A stretch of DNA of 64,000 bases from Oryza sativa Japonica Group. Taxonomy: Eukaryota > Streptophyta > Magnoliopsida > Poales > Poaceae. The DNA lies in the NCBI RefSeq assembly GCF_034140825.1, contig NC_089036.1, forward strand, positions 5,458,001 to 5,522,000. Reading direction: 5' to 3'. Below are positions 47,148 to 58,216 of the stretch, in pieces. The notes under the pieces are model-generated. The model saw nothing but the letters and a program-made list of their open reading frames with translations. It made no database searches and was not told the origin of the DNA. The translations under genes and the position numbers were made by a program. The first letter of the stretch is position 1. Every line of letters begins with the position of its first letter.

Positions 47148-49228
47148 TACATCATTATCGTATATGATAATGCTATTGCAGAAGAAAGCTTTTCAGTGAT
47201 CTATTGAGGCTCAACATGCTTTTGAGGCATTGAAAAAGGCTATGAGTAATACTACAGTGTTAGCTTTGTCTGATTTTACCCAGCCATTCACTTCGGAGAC
47301 AGATGCTTGTGCAATGGGTATTGGTGTCGTGTTAAGCCAACAAGGTCATCCTGTGGCATATTATAGCAAGGCATTGGGAGTAAGGAATCAAAAGTTGTCT
47401 ATATATGAGAAGGAATTTCTAGTGTAAAGATGCTTGTGGAAAAGTGGAGATGTTATCTGCAGAGGGTTCCTTTTGTTATTAAAACTGATCACAAGAGTCT
47501 CTGCAATCTTAATGATCAGATTTTAGGCACTGAATTACAACAAAAGGTTATGACTAAGCTGATGGGTTTGCAACATAGCTTTCAATACAAAAAGGGGTTG
47601 AAAATATAGTGGCACATGCATCGTCCCGCAGACCTCATCAGGTTAATCTTGCAGTATTATCAGTAGTTCAACCTGTTTGGATTTAGGAAGTACTGAATTC
47701 ATATGTGGTTGACCCCAAAGCTCAACAATGATTAATTGAATTAGCAATGGTAAAGCAGAATAATCAGGGGTTTTCCCTAACTGATGGTATGATTAGGTTA
47801 TATGGTTAAAGTGTGGATTGGAGCAAATGCTAGGTTGCAAACCAAAATTATCACAACTTTTCAGTCTATTCCTATTGGGGGGCACTCCGGGATTATGGCA
47901 ACTTATCACAGATTAAAGAAACTCTTTGCTTGGCATGGGTTGAAAGCAGCAGTAGAGAACTTTGTTCAGCAGTGCCAAGTGTGCCAACAAGCCAAACATG
48001 AGAATTGTAAATTACCTGGGTTATTAGTTCCTCTTCCTATTCGAAAAGAAGCTTGGCAAGATATTTCAATGGATTTTATTGAGGTACCGGTGTCTAATGG
48101 TTGTCATTCAATTTTGGTGGTGGTTGACCGTTTTACCAAGTACAATCATTTTATCCCCTTGAAACACCCTTCTATTTTTTCCCAGGTGGCCGCTGTGGTG
48201 GATAATGTGGTGTTCAAAACACATGGTATTCTCAGATCCATTGTTTCAAACAGAGATAGGATTTTTCTCAGGAAGTTTTGGCACGAACCTTTTGCAGTGT
48301 GGAAAACTAAACTTAAACTAAACGAGTAAACCAATGTTTGGAGATGTATCTTCGGTGTATGACTCAGGCAAATCCCAAGAAGTGGTGTTCCTACTTGCAT
48401 CTGGCCGAGTTTAGGTATAACACAAATGATCATACTTCACTTGGTTGCTCCCTTCATAAAGCAATGTTTGGACAAGAACCTCTTTATGGCCAAATGCTTG
48501 ATTTGTCTGAAGCTTCTCAGCCAGCTGTGGTTGATCTGATTATTGAAAGAACACAATTGAATGACTTTATGAAACAGCAGATTACCAGAGCTCAATTGTG
48601 CATGAAGCATGTCGCTGATAAAGGTCATTTTGATAGACAGTTCATGGTGGGTGAACAAGCCTTTCTGAAACTTCAACCATATGCTCAATCATCGGTAGTA
48701 AACATGCCTTATTCTAAATTGGGATTCAAATATTTTGGGCTCTATCTAGTGGAGATACGATTGGAGCAGCAACTTATAAATTGGCACTGCTGGAAGGGAG
48801 TATATGGTTCATTCGGTCTTTCATGTTTCGCAATTGAAAGGCCATGTTCCTGATTATTCACCAATATACTCTACTTTGCTTGTACCTGTCGTGCTTGACC
48901 GACGCTTGGTCAAGAAGGGGAAGGCCACGCATGTGTCAAGCTACAGGAACGACAAGGATGGAAGACTACTCAATGGGGTGGCAATGTCGCACCTGCTTCA
49001 GGAACGACAAGGATGGAAGACTAAGTCTGTAGCTGTGTTGTATGCGGGTCTGTGTGATTGGGCTTGGACCTACAAGGTGGTTTCTATGAGATTTCGGCCA
49101 TGTACTACTTAAAGGGGAACCTAGCCCAAGACCTGGACATGAAATGAATGAGAGAACAAAGTCTCTCCCCTATCTGACCTTCTTTCTTCCTCACATTGCT
49201 TCTCCCCTATTCTCTGTTCCTCTGCTTA

Positions 49229-49375
49229 GGTTATGTTTAGTTCCACGCCAAAATTGGAAATTTGAAGAAATTAGAACGATGTGACAAAAAAGTTGGAAGT
49301 TTGTGTGTGTAGAAAAGTTCGATGTGACGGAAAAGTTGAAAGTTTGAAGAAAAAAGTTGGAATCTAAACAAGACC
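49229..49375. mobile_element. Tourist-like MITE in the right flank of the gypsy fossil
   Basis: The ends GGTTATGTTTAGTTCC and, inversely, GGTCTTGTTTAGATTCC sit between TTA duplications (49226-49228, 49376-49378). Same family as 42601-42748. Confidence 0.85.
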
Positions 49376-49673
49376 TTACTCTTCTATCTCTCGATTTCTC
49401 CAATCAAATCTCATAGAAATCCCTGTGATGGTGGAGATGGCGGTGATAGATTGCAACACGCCAGTTTGCATTTGCCAATTGGTTAGCAATTCATACATAT
49501 TTCAAATTTAGATTTTGTATGTTACCACTTTGATATGTTGAAGAGAGAGCACTTCTATGTGTTAAACAATGTCAATTCTATGAATAAATGAAATTATGCT
49601 TAATTATTTATTATGTCAGCTATATATTGTACACTTAGTACTAGTGTACTACGTGATATTATACTCCCCCGTC

Positions 49674-50228
49674 CCTGTATATTTGACGCCGTTGATTTTT
49701 TAGCATATATTTAACCGTTCATCTTATTCAAAAACTTCTGTGAAATATGTAAAACTATGGCTATGTTTATATCCAGGGGTGTTACATTGGATATACGGAC
49801 ATACATTTGAAGTATTAAACGTAGTCTAATAACAAAACAAATTACAGATTCCGCCTGTAAACCACGAGACGAATTTATTAAGCCTAATTAATTCGTCATT
49901 AGCAAATGTTTACTGTAGCACCATATTGTCAAATCATGGCACAATTAGGCTTAAAAGATTTGTCTCGTAACTTACACGCAATCTGTGTAATTGGTTATTT
50001 TTTTCGTTTATACTTAATACTCAATGCATGTGTCCAAACATTCAATGTGACAGGGTGTAAAATTTTATCAGTGGATCTAAACAGGGTCTATATGTATACA
50101 TAAAAGTATATTTAACAATAAATCAAATGATAGGAAAACAATTAATAATTACTTAATTTTTTAATAAGATGAACAGTCAAACATGTTTAAAAAAGTCAAC
50201 AGCGTTAAATATGTAGGGACGGAGGGAG
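49674..50228. mobile_element. Stowaway-like MITE interrupted by another MITE
   Basis: The outer ends CTCCCCCGTCCCTGTATATT and, inversely, CTCCCTCCGTCCCTACATAT are inverted repeats with TA outside (49672-49673, 50229-50230). Removing the inner insert at 49759-50088 leaves about 225 bp whose halves pair inversely (TTAACCGTTCATCTTATT with AATAAGATGAACAGTCAA). Confidence 0.85.
49759..50088. mobile_element. Nested MITE (GGCTATGTTTATATCC ends)
   Basis: The ends GGCTATGTTTATATCC and, inversely, GACCCTGTTTAGATCC differ at a few bases. TAT stands on both sides (49756-49758, 50089-50091) and may be a 3-bp target duplication. The interior has the inverse pair TTACAGATTCCGCC / CTGTGTAATTGG and the block AATTAGGCTTAAAAGATTTG. 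It sits inside another MITE. Confidence 0.75.
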
Positions 50229-50435
50229 TACATGCCAGGTATTAAACTTTTGTTGTAAAAAAAAATTCTTGCATTTTCATATGTTGAATCTTTATACATT
50301 GAATACACAATATCAAACCCTGAACCCGCCTTGGAGAAGGAGAGGTAGAAGTGTGTGGCGGACTGGGTCGCTTCCCGTGTCGCCCTAGGAGTGACAAGGG
50401 GGGCCTTCTCAACACGCTTGTGGGAGGGATTAATC

Positions 50436-50740
50436 GAACATTGTCTTAGGAGGAGCTCATGACGGGTCATTTCCAGTGATATTATTTCCAGTGATATTAT
50501 ATTAGTGATAAGCAGGAGGTAGCTAGGTTGCCTCTCTAAATTCCCTTTCAGTTTAGCTACGTGTACTAAAACTACGATGAAAGCAGGCACATTCGACTTG
50601 AGTCACTAAAATTCTGATAAAAATTCTGCATGACATTTTGATATTATATCTTAAGTTGAAGTTAGCTTAAGTTACTAGTCGCTTATTTGTGCTTCTCTCA
50701 AATAAGTTCAACATTTTTTCCATTAAATAATCTCTGATAT
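50436..50740 (+). pseudogene. Displaced copy of hydrolase exon 13 end plus intron 13
   Basis: The text runs parallel to 41036-41309: GGAGCTCATGACGGGTCATT with GGAGCTAGTGACGACTCATT, ATTAGTGATAAGCAGGAGGT with ATTAGTGATAAGCAAGAGGT, then the intronic CCCTTTCAGTTTAGCTACGT with CCCTTTCAGTTTAGTTGTGT, GAAAGCAGGCACATT in both, and TTCTCTCAAATAAGTTCAA in both. Exon and intron are both copied, so this is a DNA-level duplication and not a retrocopy. Divergence is perhaps 20 percent with small indels, plus an internal repeat (ATTTCCAGTGATATT twice). No coding capacity. Confidence 0.88.
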
Positions 50741-51395
50741 TATGGTAAAAACTATAGCAACATTTTCAACACAAATCAAATATATTATCAAAATATATTC
50801 AATGTTTTATTTAATAAAACTAATTTAATGTTGTAGATGTTGTTAAATTTTTCTATAAATTTAATTAAACTTTTTTTAAGTTTGACTAATAAATAAAGTC
50901 AAAGCGAAATAAAAAATGATTTGTAATATGAAACAGATGATGTTATACTACTTTGTTCGGTCTTTGTCGTGCAACTTTGACTATTATTTCTCTGCTAGAA
51001 TATAACGATAAATCTAACAAACTCTACTCATAACGTTTTTACATTTCGATATTTTGAGAGCTATTAATGATTAAAATTTCAAAAGTTTTGTCGAATGAAA
51101 CCAAAATTAACATATATTTAAATAGAGAGGGAGTATAATTTATACCCTTGTGAGTTGTGATGACTCATCTTACAAAGGGAAGTAAAGAGGAGTGAGATGT
51201 CGGAGGATTTTTACACCGGTTGTGTCTGGCTGAGAGTTTTGACTACTCGATATCATGTAACAAAAAATTCCGACTGTTCCATAAGCAAGGAGGAATGCCT
51301 CTACGGTTCTGAATTCTCTAAAAACAGAAATAGAACTGCATAAACCCATACTATTCATGCAATTTTCCATTTACCATTTTTTCTTATATAAAAAC
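50741..51395. other. AT-rich DNA with MITE remnants
   Basis: 50760-50945 ends in TTTGTAATATGAAACAGATG, the worn end of a Stowaway-like element, and a GAGAGGGAGTATA near 51125 looks like another. No gene seen. Confidence 0.35.
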
Positions 51396-53154
51396 TGTTA
51401 TGAAAATAGATGTACATCGGAGACACGAATTTTACGTGGAAAACCCTTGCGGGAAAAAACCACGAGCGCCGACCGGCAATGATCACTATAGAGGAATTAG
51501 ATACAAACGCAGGGGATACATTGGGCTGTCGCCCCCTCCCCATGCGGCTTTCAAGGGATATATATAGGAGAAATCTAGGAGTCCTATTAGATAACTAATC
51601 CGAATATACTGTGGGCCCAAAATTCGGATCACATATTTAACAATCTCCACCTTGATACGAATTTCCCTTGTAGCATAAAAATCTTCAATCTCCAAAGAAC
51701 CTCGTGATGATAAAATCAATGTGCGCCAAATAGTCACGACTATAATCCATAACACCCTTGATCCAGAAGAGGTAGACTATACTTCAAACTCGCCATTGGG
51801 ATATAGATCCTGAATCTGCTAGTATAAACCGATGTGAACCTAGCAGAGAAGCGAAACTGATGCACAAACTTCAAACTCGCCATGGGAATAAAATCCTAAA
51901 TCTGCTGGCATTAATTTTTGGAATCCTAGCAGAAACGCGAAAAATTCTTATGCTCAAAACAAAGTACTTAGGTCTCCTTATTAACCTTCCGGTCTGTTGG
52001 GCATGATGGTAGCAAAATTCGCCATATAATTTGATCACCTTGTGATCTAGACAGGAGCGAGGCTCCCTCTCGACGACTTGAATGTGCTTCTCTTTTTTTT
52101 TCAGCATACTTCTCCTCTTAGGTAAATACCCCGCTGCAAAACTTCACTTGCCATAATGAGAATATTGCATCTCAATCCATTGCCATAACGAGAATATTGC
52201 ATCTCAATCCATTGCCATAACGAGAATATTGCATCTCAATCCAGAAGCAGTAGATCAAACTTTCAACTCGCCTTGGGAATAAAATCCTGAATTTGTTGGT
52301 ATAAATTTATGAAACCCTAACAGAAACGCGAAACACTCTGGGTGTATAAAACGAAGTATTTTTGATCTCTGTATATAACCTCCTGGTAAATCTGGCTTGT
52401 GAACGTAGCAATTGAAAGTGAATTTGGATTCACCTCGACAGAACCAAGCAATGCACAGAACTTGAATTCCTGGTGCGAAGGGCGTGTGCACTTAACAATT
52501 CCAACGTGAAATTTAATTCACATGAACAAGACCGAGAAGGCTGCTGAAGGCTTGGACTTTTCTCCTTCCTCGGGATGCGTGCGAAATAGATCAATGGCTT
52601 CAACCCTGCTGCTGCTTCTGATTTTCTCCTGCGTTGCTTGATGGACGTGATTCCGATCGATGTGTTGGAGCACCTGCTTAAATCGATCTGGTCGACACCG
52701 CTTCGGGTTTGCTTCACCGGTGATTCAATCTCACCGAATTGATTTCTGCGACGACGACGACGCGTTGCTGCTGCGGCCGATTCTCCGCGACGTGCGCTGC
52801 TGCTCCTTCCTCGGCGGCGGCAACGACGAGGCCAATCAGATCGATACTCCGATCCGAAAAATCACACCGGTGGCTGTGTGATTAGTAGATCGATCTCCAA
52901 TGCTCTAATACCACTTGTTATGAAAATACCACTTATTATGAAAATAGATGTACAACGGAGACACGAATTTTACGTGAAACGCCGACCGGCAATGATCACT
53001 GTAGAGGAATTAGATACAAACGCAGGGGACACATTGGGCTGTCGGCCCCTCCCCATGCGGCTTAGAAGGGATATATATGGGAGAAATCTAGGAGTCCTAT
53101 TAGATAACTAATCCGAATATACTGTAGGCCCAAAATTCGAATAACATATTTAAA
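51396..53154 (+). mobile_element. Small non-autonomous LTR retroelement fossil without coding region
   Basis: Two direct repeats of about 240 bp form the ends: 51396-51642 (TGTTATGAAAATAGATGTAC to TATTTAACA) and about 52916-53154. By eye they differ at roughly 5 percent of sites, which at the usual rice LTR rate of about 1.3e-8 per site per year means around two million years. The 1.27-kb interior has no gag or pol. It contains a segment repeated at about 51780, 51870 and 52255 (AACTCGCC...GGGAATAAAATCCT type), a threefold 32-bp tandem repeat and a GC-rich block near its right end. AAAAC stands at both outer edges and may be the target duplication. Size and structure fit a TRIM/SMART- or LARD-like element dependent on others. 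Confidence 0.8.
52151..52244. repeat. 32-bp tandem repeat, three copies, inside the LTR element
   Basis: The unit starting CCATAACGAGAATATTGCAT begins at 52151, 52183 and 52215; copies are almost identical. Confidence 0.92.
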
Positions 53155-53160
53155 AAAACA

Positions 53161-54760
53161 ACTAATTTATCATCATGAAAGATTATTAAGAACGCATAGA
53201 ATTCTAAAATAAAACAACATGATTATAGCACGGGTCGACTTGCCTGAATAAGCTAAAAGTCGTTAGAAAGAGACATATAATTACATTTAAAAATTTAATG
53301 AAAATAAACGAAGTGAGAGAAGTAAGTTATTGGTAATGTAACATCCCCACTTATAAATAATTATTACTTCCTCCGTCAAAAAAAATTGTGGACTTACACA
53401 AATTCTTGTGTTTATAGATAATTATTACTTTCTCCGTCAAAAAAAACCATCCTAAGTTTGAGTGTTCAGATTCAAATTCAGGATTGTTTTTTTTTTACGA
53501 ACGAAGACGTCAATCATAAAAAAAAATAAAAGTGATAAAGCTATATTTAGATTTTTCGTCTAGTAGAAGAAAAATGAGACACCATCTGCATGTACTTACG
53601 GAGTTTGGAGAGGAAGAAGAGGAGACGCTATCACCCACCACCCGTCCACTCCCGGCGAGCACATGAGCCCCACGTGTCATCCACCCCCACGAGCCGTGGG
53701 GCCCGCACCCCCGAACGGCCTCTTCGCTCCGCGCACCCAACCAACGCTGCTGCTTCCAACGCCATTTCTTGGTTTTCCATCCGCCGATCCACTCGCCCGA
53801 TCCCCTGCCGATCCACACGCGCGAACGCGCCTCTCTCGCCGATCCCCCTCCTTCGAGAGCTTCGTCTCCGAGGCATTTCGGAGCATTGAGCGGCACAGGC
53901 AAAGGCAATCCCCCGCTTTCTTGATTTTTTTTTCTTTTTCGTGGTTCATATCATCGGCGGTCGGCATTTTAATCTGTATGAAACTGGCGCGTGTGTTGGT
54001 GATCCTGTTTAGAATCTGTATGTAATCTGCGGTGGGAGATGTATGGCTTACTACTGACATGTTTCTTGATTTGTTTGTTTGGGGTATTTGTTAAAGAATT
54101 GCAGATTTGCAGTATGGGCTGGTTCAAAGATTCTGCATTATTCTAGTCGGTATAAAGAAATCTTGTTGTCTGATGCTGCCATGCAATTTGGCCTCTTGTT
54201 AGGGATGATAACCAGATAAGTAGTCTACATTGTTAACTAGGAGCGAATAGAAAATTTGCAGGCACATTATCATGGACAAATCTGGTTGTTGTTGTGTTGA
54301 TTGATTGAATGTCATCAAGCAAAAAAAGGTGGGTGCATACTCTTAATTGTTCGCAATGATTCTTTGCGAGAATCATGGGTTTGATGATGCAACCAAACCA
54401 AAAATGTAATCGTAGTCCTAACTACTGATGGAATATTGGGAGCAATTAGGTAGGTCCGTAGGTAGATCCTTGTCACTAGGATGTACAGGTCCTATATGCT
54501 TTTTGTAGCCTCCATTGGGCTTATGCGCATCGTGCCGCCTCAAGTTTTGTCGAGTAAGGTTTCAGGTAATGCACAACCATGATTGTTTCCTTTTATGAGG
54601 CTGGTACCTATTGTTGTAGGCGGTGTGTTTCGTGCCCCCCTGCAAGTTCATGCATCCCCAAACTAGATAGTTGATCATGTTCATGCTCTCATCACAAGCG
54701 TTGTTTACATTTGCAGGGAAGTGGCTTCTATCACCCTACAAAATTGCGTTGTTTGCTGAA
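53161..54760 (+). promoter_or_regulatory. Promoter, leader exon and leader intron of the CML21-like gene
   Basis: 53161-53560 is AT-rich with two short CTCCGTCAAAAAAAA copies (near 53373 and 53432). 53600-53930 is a GC-rich island fitting a first, untranslated exon. The coding exon is preceded by an acceptor (TTACATTTGCAG, ending 54716), so an intron of roughly 0.8 kb in the leader is implied. The donor was not fixed. Confidence 0.5.
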
Positions 54761-56625
54761 ATGGGGGGCATAGTCGGGCGGGGTGATTCTCCAAGGCACA
54801 CTTCACCAGCATCAAAGTTAGAGAGAAAGATGGTTGAAGCCATGCAGCAGAGAGCACAGAAAGGAACTTCTGTTAAATCATTCAATAGTGTTATTATGAA
54901 GTTCCCAAAAATTGACGAGAGTTTGAGAAACTGCAGAATTATCTTTCAGCAATTTGGTGAGTGCTAACCCTGTATGTGTACTAGTGCTATGATATTACTG
55001 ATACTTATTTCTTGCGTGCTGTCAAAAGGTCAAAACTCGAAAGGAAAACTGGATTGAACATCGAAAGCAGAAACTGTCCTGAATATTAGCTCATATAGTG
55101 ATGTTCTAATTTTGATTGAATTGTGTAGCCGTCAATAGCTAAATATAAAGATGTTGAAAGTTTGGAGTTGATTAACTTGTTCGAGTTACTTCAAGAAATT
55201 TTCCTCAACCTAATTACCATACAGTTTACATGTGATCCTGTAGCCTGGATCAACTAATTTATGTAACTGGAGATGATAGACCTCCTCAAGTTTTTGTTTC
55301 CTTAATTTCTCGATTTCTTTGCTTTTTCTATTTGTGAGGATTTTGGTTTCGACCTAACATCTTGTGAATTGTATTCACTTGGAAATCCCATCCTCGATCT
55401 GTGTGGCATTTCCTTTGTCCCCTTTTGTTTTCTTGTTCTGACAAATATCATTATGTTTCTCTCCAGATGAAGATTCCAATGGTGAAATAGATCAACAAGA
55501 ACTTAAGCATTGTTTTCAAAAGTTGGATATCTCATTCACAGATGAGGAGATAAAAGACCTATTTCAGGCATGTGACATTTATGAAAACATGGGCATGAAA
55601 TTTAATGAGTTCATTGTCTTCCTGTGCCTTGTTTATCTTCTGAATGATCCGCTTGTGTCAGAAGCAGTATCCTTCATGCTTCATTATAGCAAGTCTTCGA
55701 ATTTTTGTTATCAATTCATTCTGCTGCTGCATTGCATGTATATAATTAGGAAATGTTTGCCGCTTTTTTATCTTCTCAAAAATATAATTCATACATATTA
55801 GTAACACTAACTTTTCCCATTTGATCACAAAAATCTTAAAAATGCAAGTAGCTCGTTGCAAAGTAAGATTAAGGAATAATACTTGGGTATATGGTACCCT
55901 TGCAGAAGGGTGATATTTGTATTCTTGCATGCGTACATTGATAATCTGCATGGGCATTTAGAAAGTAAGTCAAAGGAGGCTATTATTTAAGACATTTTTC
56001 ATGTTGCAACAAATTCAAGACAAGATTTTGAAACAATTTCAACAGAGGTGCTTTCAAACAAAGTTGAAGAGAGACTCAAAGTGCTTTCCTAAAAACTTTC
56101 ATCATAGCATAAACTTGTTAGACCATACAGGGGCTTTTAAATGGATATTCTCTATATAATCTGCATCGAATTTATTCCTTATCATTTCTCCGTTGTGTTT
56201 ATTTCTGGATACATTTATACCCTTGACACTATGCTTTAGAGAAAAAGAATGGGACTAGGTAGTCTTGAACCAACTTTCGAGACATTGGTTGATTCATTCG
56301 TCTTCTTGGACAAAAACAAAGATGGGTATGTCAGCAAGAATGAGATGATACAAGCGATCAACGAAACCATCGGAGGAGAACGCTCTTCTGGGCGGATAGG
56401 CATGAAAAGATTTGGTAAGTTTTCTTTTTTGTGGTATCGTCACAAATCTCACATGAACACAGTACACACTGACAATGATGGTCCTAATACACTCTTTTGG
56501 TGGTCCCAGAGGAAATGGATTGGGACAAGAATGGAACGGTGACCTTCAAGGAGTTCCTCTTCGCTTTTACTCGTTGGGTGGGGATTGATGATAACGAAGA
56601 TGACGACGATGAGGAGGGAGTGTAA
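54761..56625 (+). CDS. EF-hand calcium-binding protein, CML21-like
   Basis: Four coding exons: 54761-54956, 55467-55666, 56240-56414 and 56510-56625; GT-AG, phases agree, 228 residues. Three canonical EF loops are seen: DEDSNGEIDQQE (66-77), DKNKDGYVSKNE (156-167) and DWDKNGTVTFKE (194-205). The second hand (102-113, DIYENMGMKFNE) has Tyr at loop position 3 and no Gly at position 6, so it probably does not bind calcium. The N-terminus begins MGGIVG, leaving Gly2 free for possible N-myristoylation. The C-terminus is a run of Asp and Glu. Length and the N-terminal block KSFNSVIMKFPKIDE fit the calmodulin-like CML21 group, calcium sensors of unknown targets. The start codon is the first ATG in the exon after the leader intron. 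Confidence 0.9.
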
Positions 56626-58216
56626 AATGAAGATTTACTCATCCTGAATTAGGCCAAGTCAGCAGCCCTCAGGAGCACTCAAGCAGTCCTCCTATTGTGG
56701 CTTGGAGTACTCAATGATAAACCGGAGATTAGTTCATGTTGTTTATGTTCTTGTTAATATAAAGATTGGACCCAAGTTATTTCTAGTTGTGGCGAAAGTT
56801 TAGTGGTATAAAGCTGCTTTGGTCATATGGCATTTGATCCAATTGATCGTAGATAATTAACCCTGTCATTCAAAAAAAATTGTAAGCTTGGATGTTTCAG
56901 AGATAAAAAATTGTAAAGTGTGAGGAAGTGTCATTTTCTTTGAAATTAAATGTTTGTTCTTGTATATACCCCCTCTGTTTCAAATATAGGTGCTTTGATG
57001 TTGTTTGTCATTCGAACTCATCTCCCCCTTCCAGTCCTATAGAATTTCCAAGGCATATCCTTCCGAATTATGGGATTTTAAAGAATTTTAGAGAAATGAG
57101 GAACCCAATAAACAAATCAAAATAAAGCTAACACGTGGCATGCCAAAACTTTTGCGGCTAAGAAATCGTTGGCCAAATGGTAGGCAAACTTTGATAAAAA
57201 ATTGTACCCATGACAAGTGGCGATATTGAGTTAAATGTTGTGACATGACAAAAATACGATCAGAAAACAAACAATAGATTAAGTTGGTCAAACTAAGTGA
57301 CACCGTGGATATGGATCATCTTAAGATTTAACCAATAGGATAAAACTACCTTAATATGACCCATTACATACAAATGGATCACCTTTACTTAACAAATCTT
57401 AATAAATCCTAGCTACGTCACTGCCTACTTGACAAAGTTACGGTAAAGCATAGCTATAAACCAAACACGCACTAAGTGTTGAAACAGTTGGAGGGGTGTA
57501 TAAAAATCCACATTTTATCCCCCAAATAGTAATGACAATTACTTTTTGAGGGGATTGTTGGGGAATGGGGCCTTATTAGGGATATGCTAGAAATACTTTA
57601 ATACTCCTTTTTTTTAAAAAAAAAGAATTGAGTTGCTGACTCATCCCTGGATCAGGAGCGACGTAGACGAGCTACCGACCAATCCCCATGGAGCTGCTGC
57701 TGTAATCCACACGACAGAGTCAGAGATCTGGGGACTAAGTCCCAAGAACATCCCTCCCTCCCCTCCCAGCCAGGAGAAATCCAAGGTAATCCAGAATCTC
57801 CCTTGAGCATTCCTGCAAATCCTGGGTTTTTTTTTTCAATTCTTGGTTTCTTGATGTCTCTCAAGTATAGGCGATATCCTGAATTCCTTTCATCATGGTT
57901 AGGCTGTTCTTAGCGCTTTGCTGAATTGCATTTCTTCGAATTCATTTCATCGCGCTGCACCGATTGCTGTTCTTCTATGGATTTGACACTGAAAAAGGGG
58001 GACAGCGTGATTCACTCGAGTTGAGATTTCTCAGGTGTCAAAAGGCAAAACGACATTGATGCATGAGTGTTCTTGGATGCTTCTTTACATATGTAGCAGG
58101 AAACTATAGGATGAGGAAAAGGAACTCCTTGAAGTTCAGTATTTCTGTTTGGTTGATGCATATTTGCAGGACTGAAAACATTGGAAAGTGTAACTAAGCA
58201 GTAAGAAGATCTGAAT
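56626..58216 (+). other. CML21-like 3' end, intergenic DNA and leader of the ArfGAP gene
   Basis: The first 200 bases fit the 3' untranslated region. 56870-57620 is AT-rich without a gene. 57640-57790 is GC-richer and likely the first untranslated exon of the ArfGAP gene (a possible donor AAG|GTAATC near 57785), followed by a leader intron to an acceptor before 58217. Confidence 0.4.

Larger units (their letters stand above)
46618..49460 (+). mobile_element. Ty3/gypsy LTR retrotransposon fossil, broken
   Basis: Recognisable parts in order are the end of reverse transcriptase, RNase H (about 47160-47430), integrase with its zinc-binding region and core (about 47880-48300), the integrase C-terminal part and what looks like LTR-like flank with an end near 49460. 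RNase H before integrase marks the Ty3/gypsy superfamily. The left part, including gag and protease, is missing. The copy carries many breaks and cannot be active. A Stowaway MITE lies inside the polymerase part (46824-47147) and a Tourist-like MITE in the right flank (49229-49375), so it is older than both. Confidence 0.85.

Noticed and set aside
54378-54430. Possible C/D snoRNA (TTGATGATG then ACTGATGG) in the CML21-like leader intron
   Set aside because: Only about 50 bases between boxes and no terminal stem.
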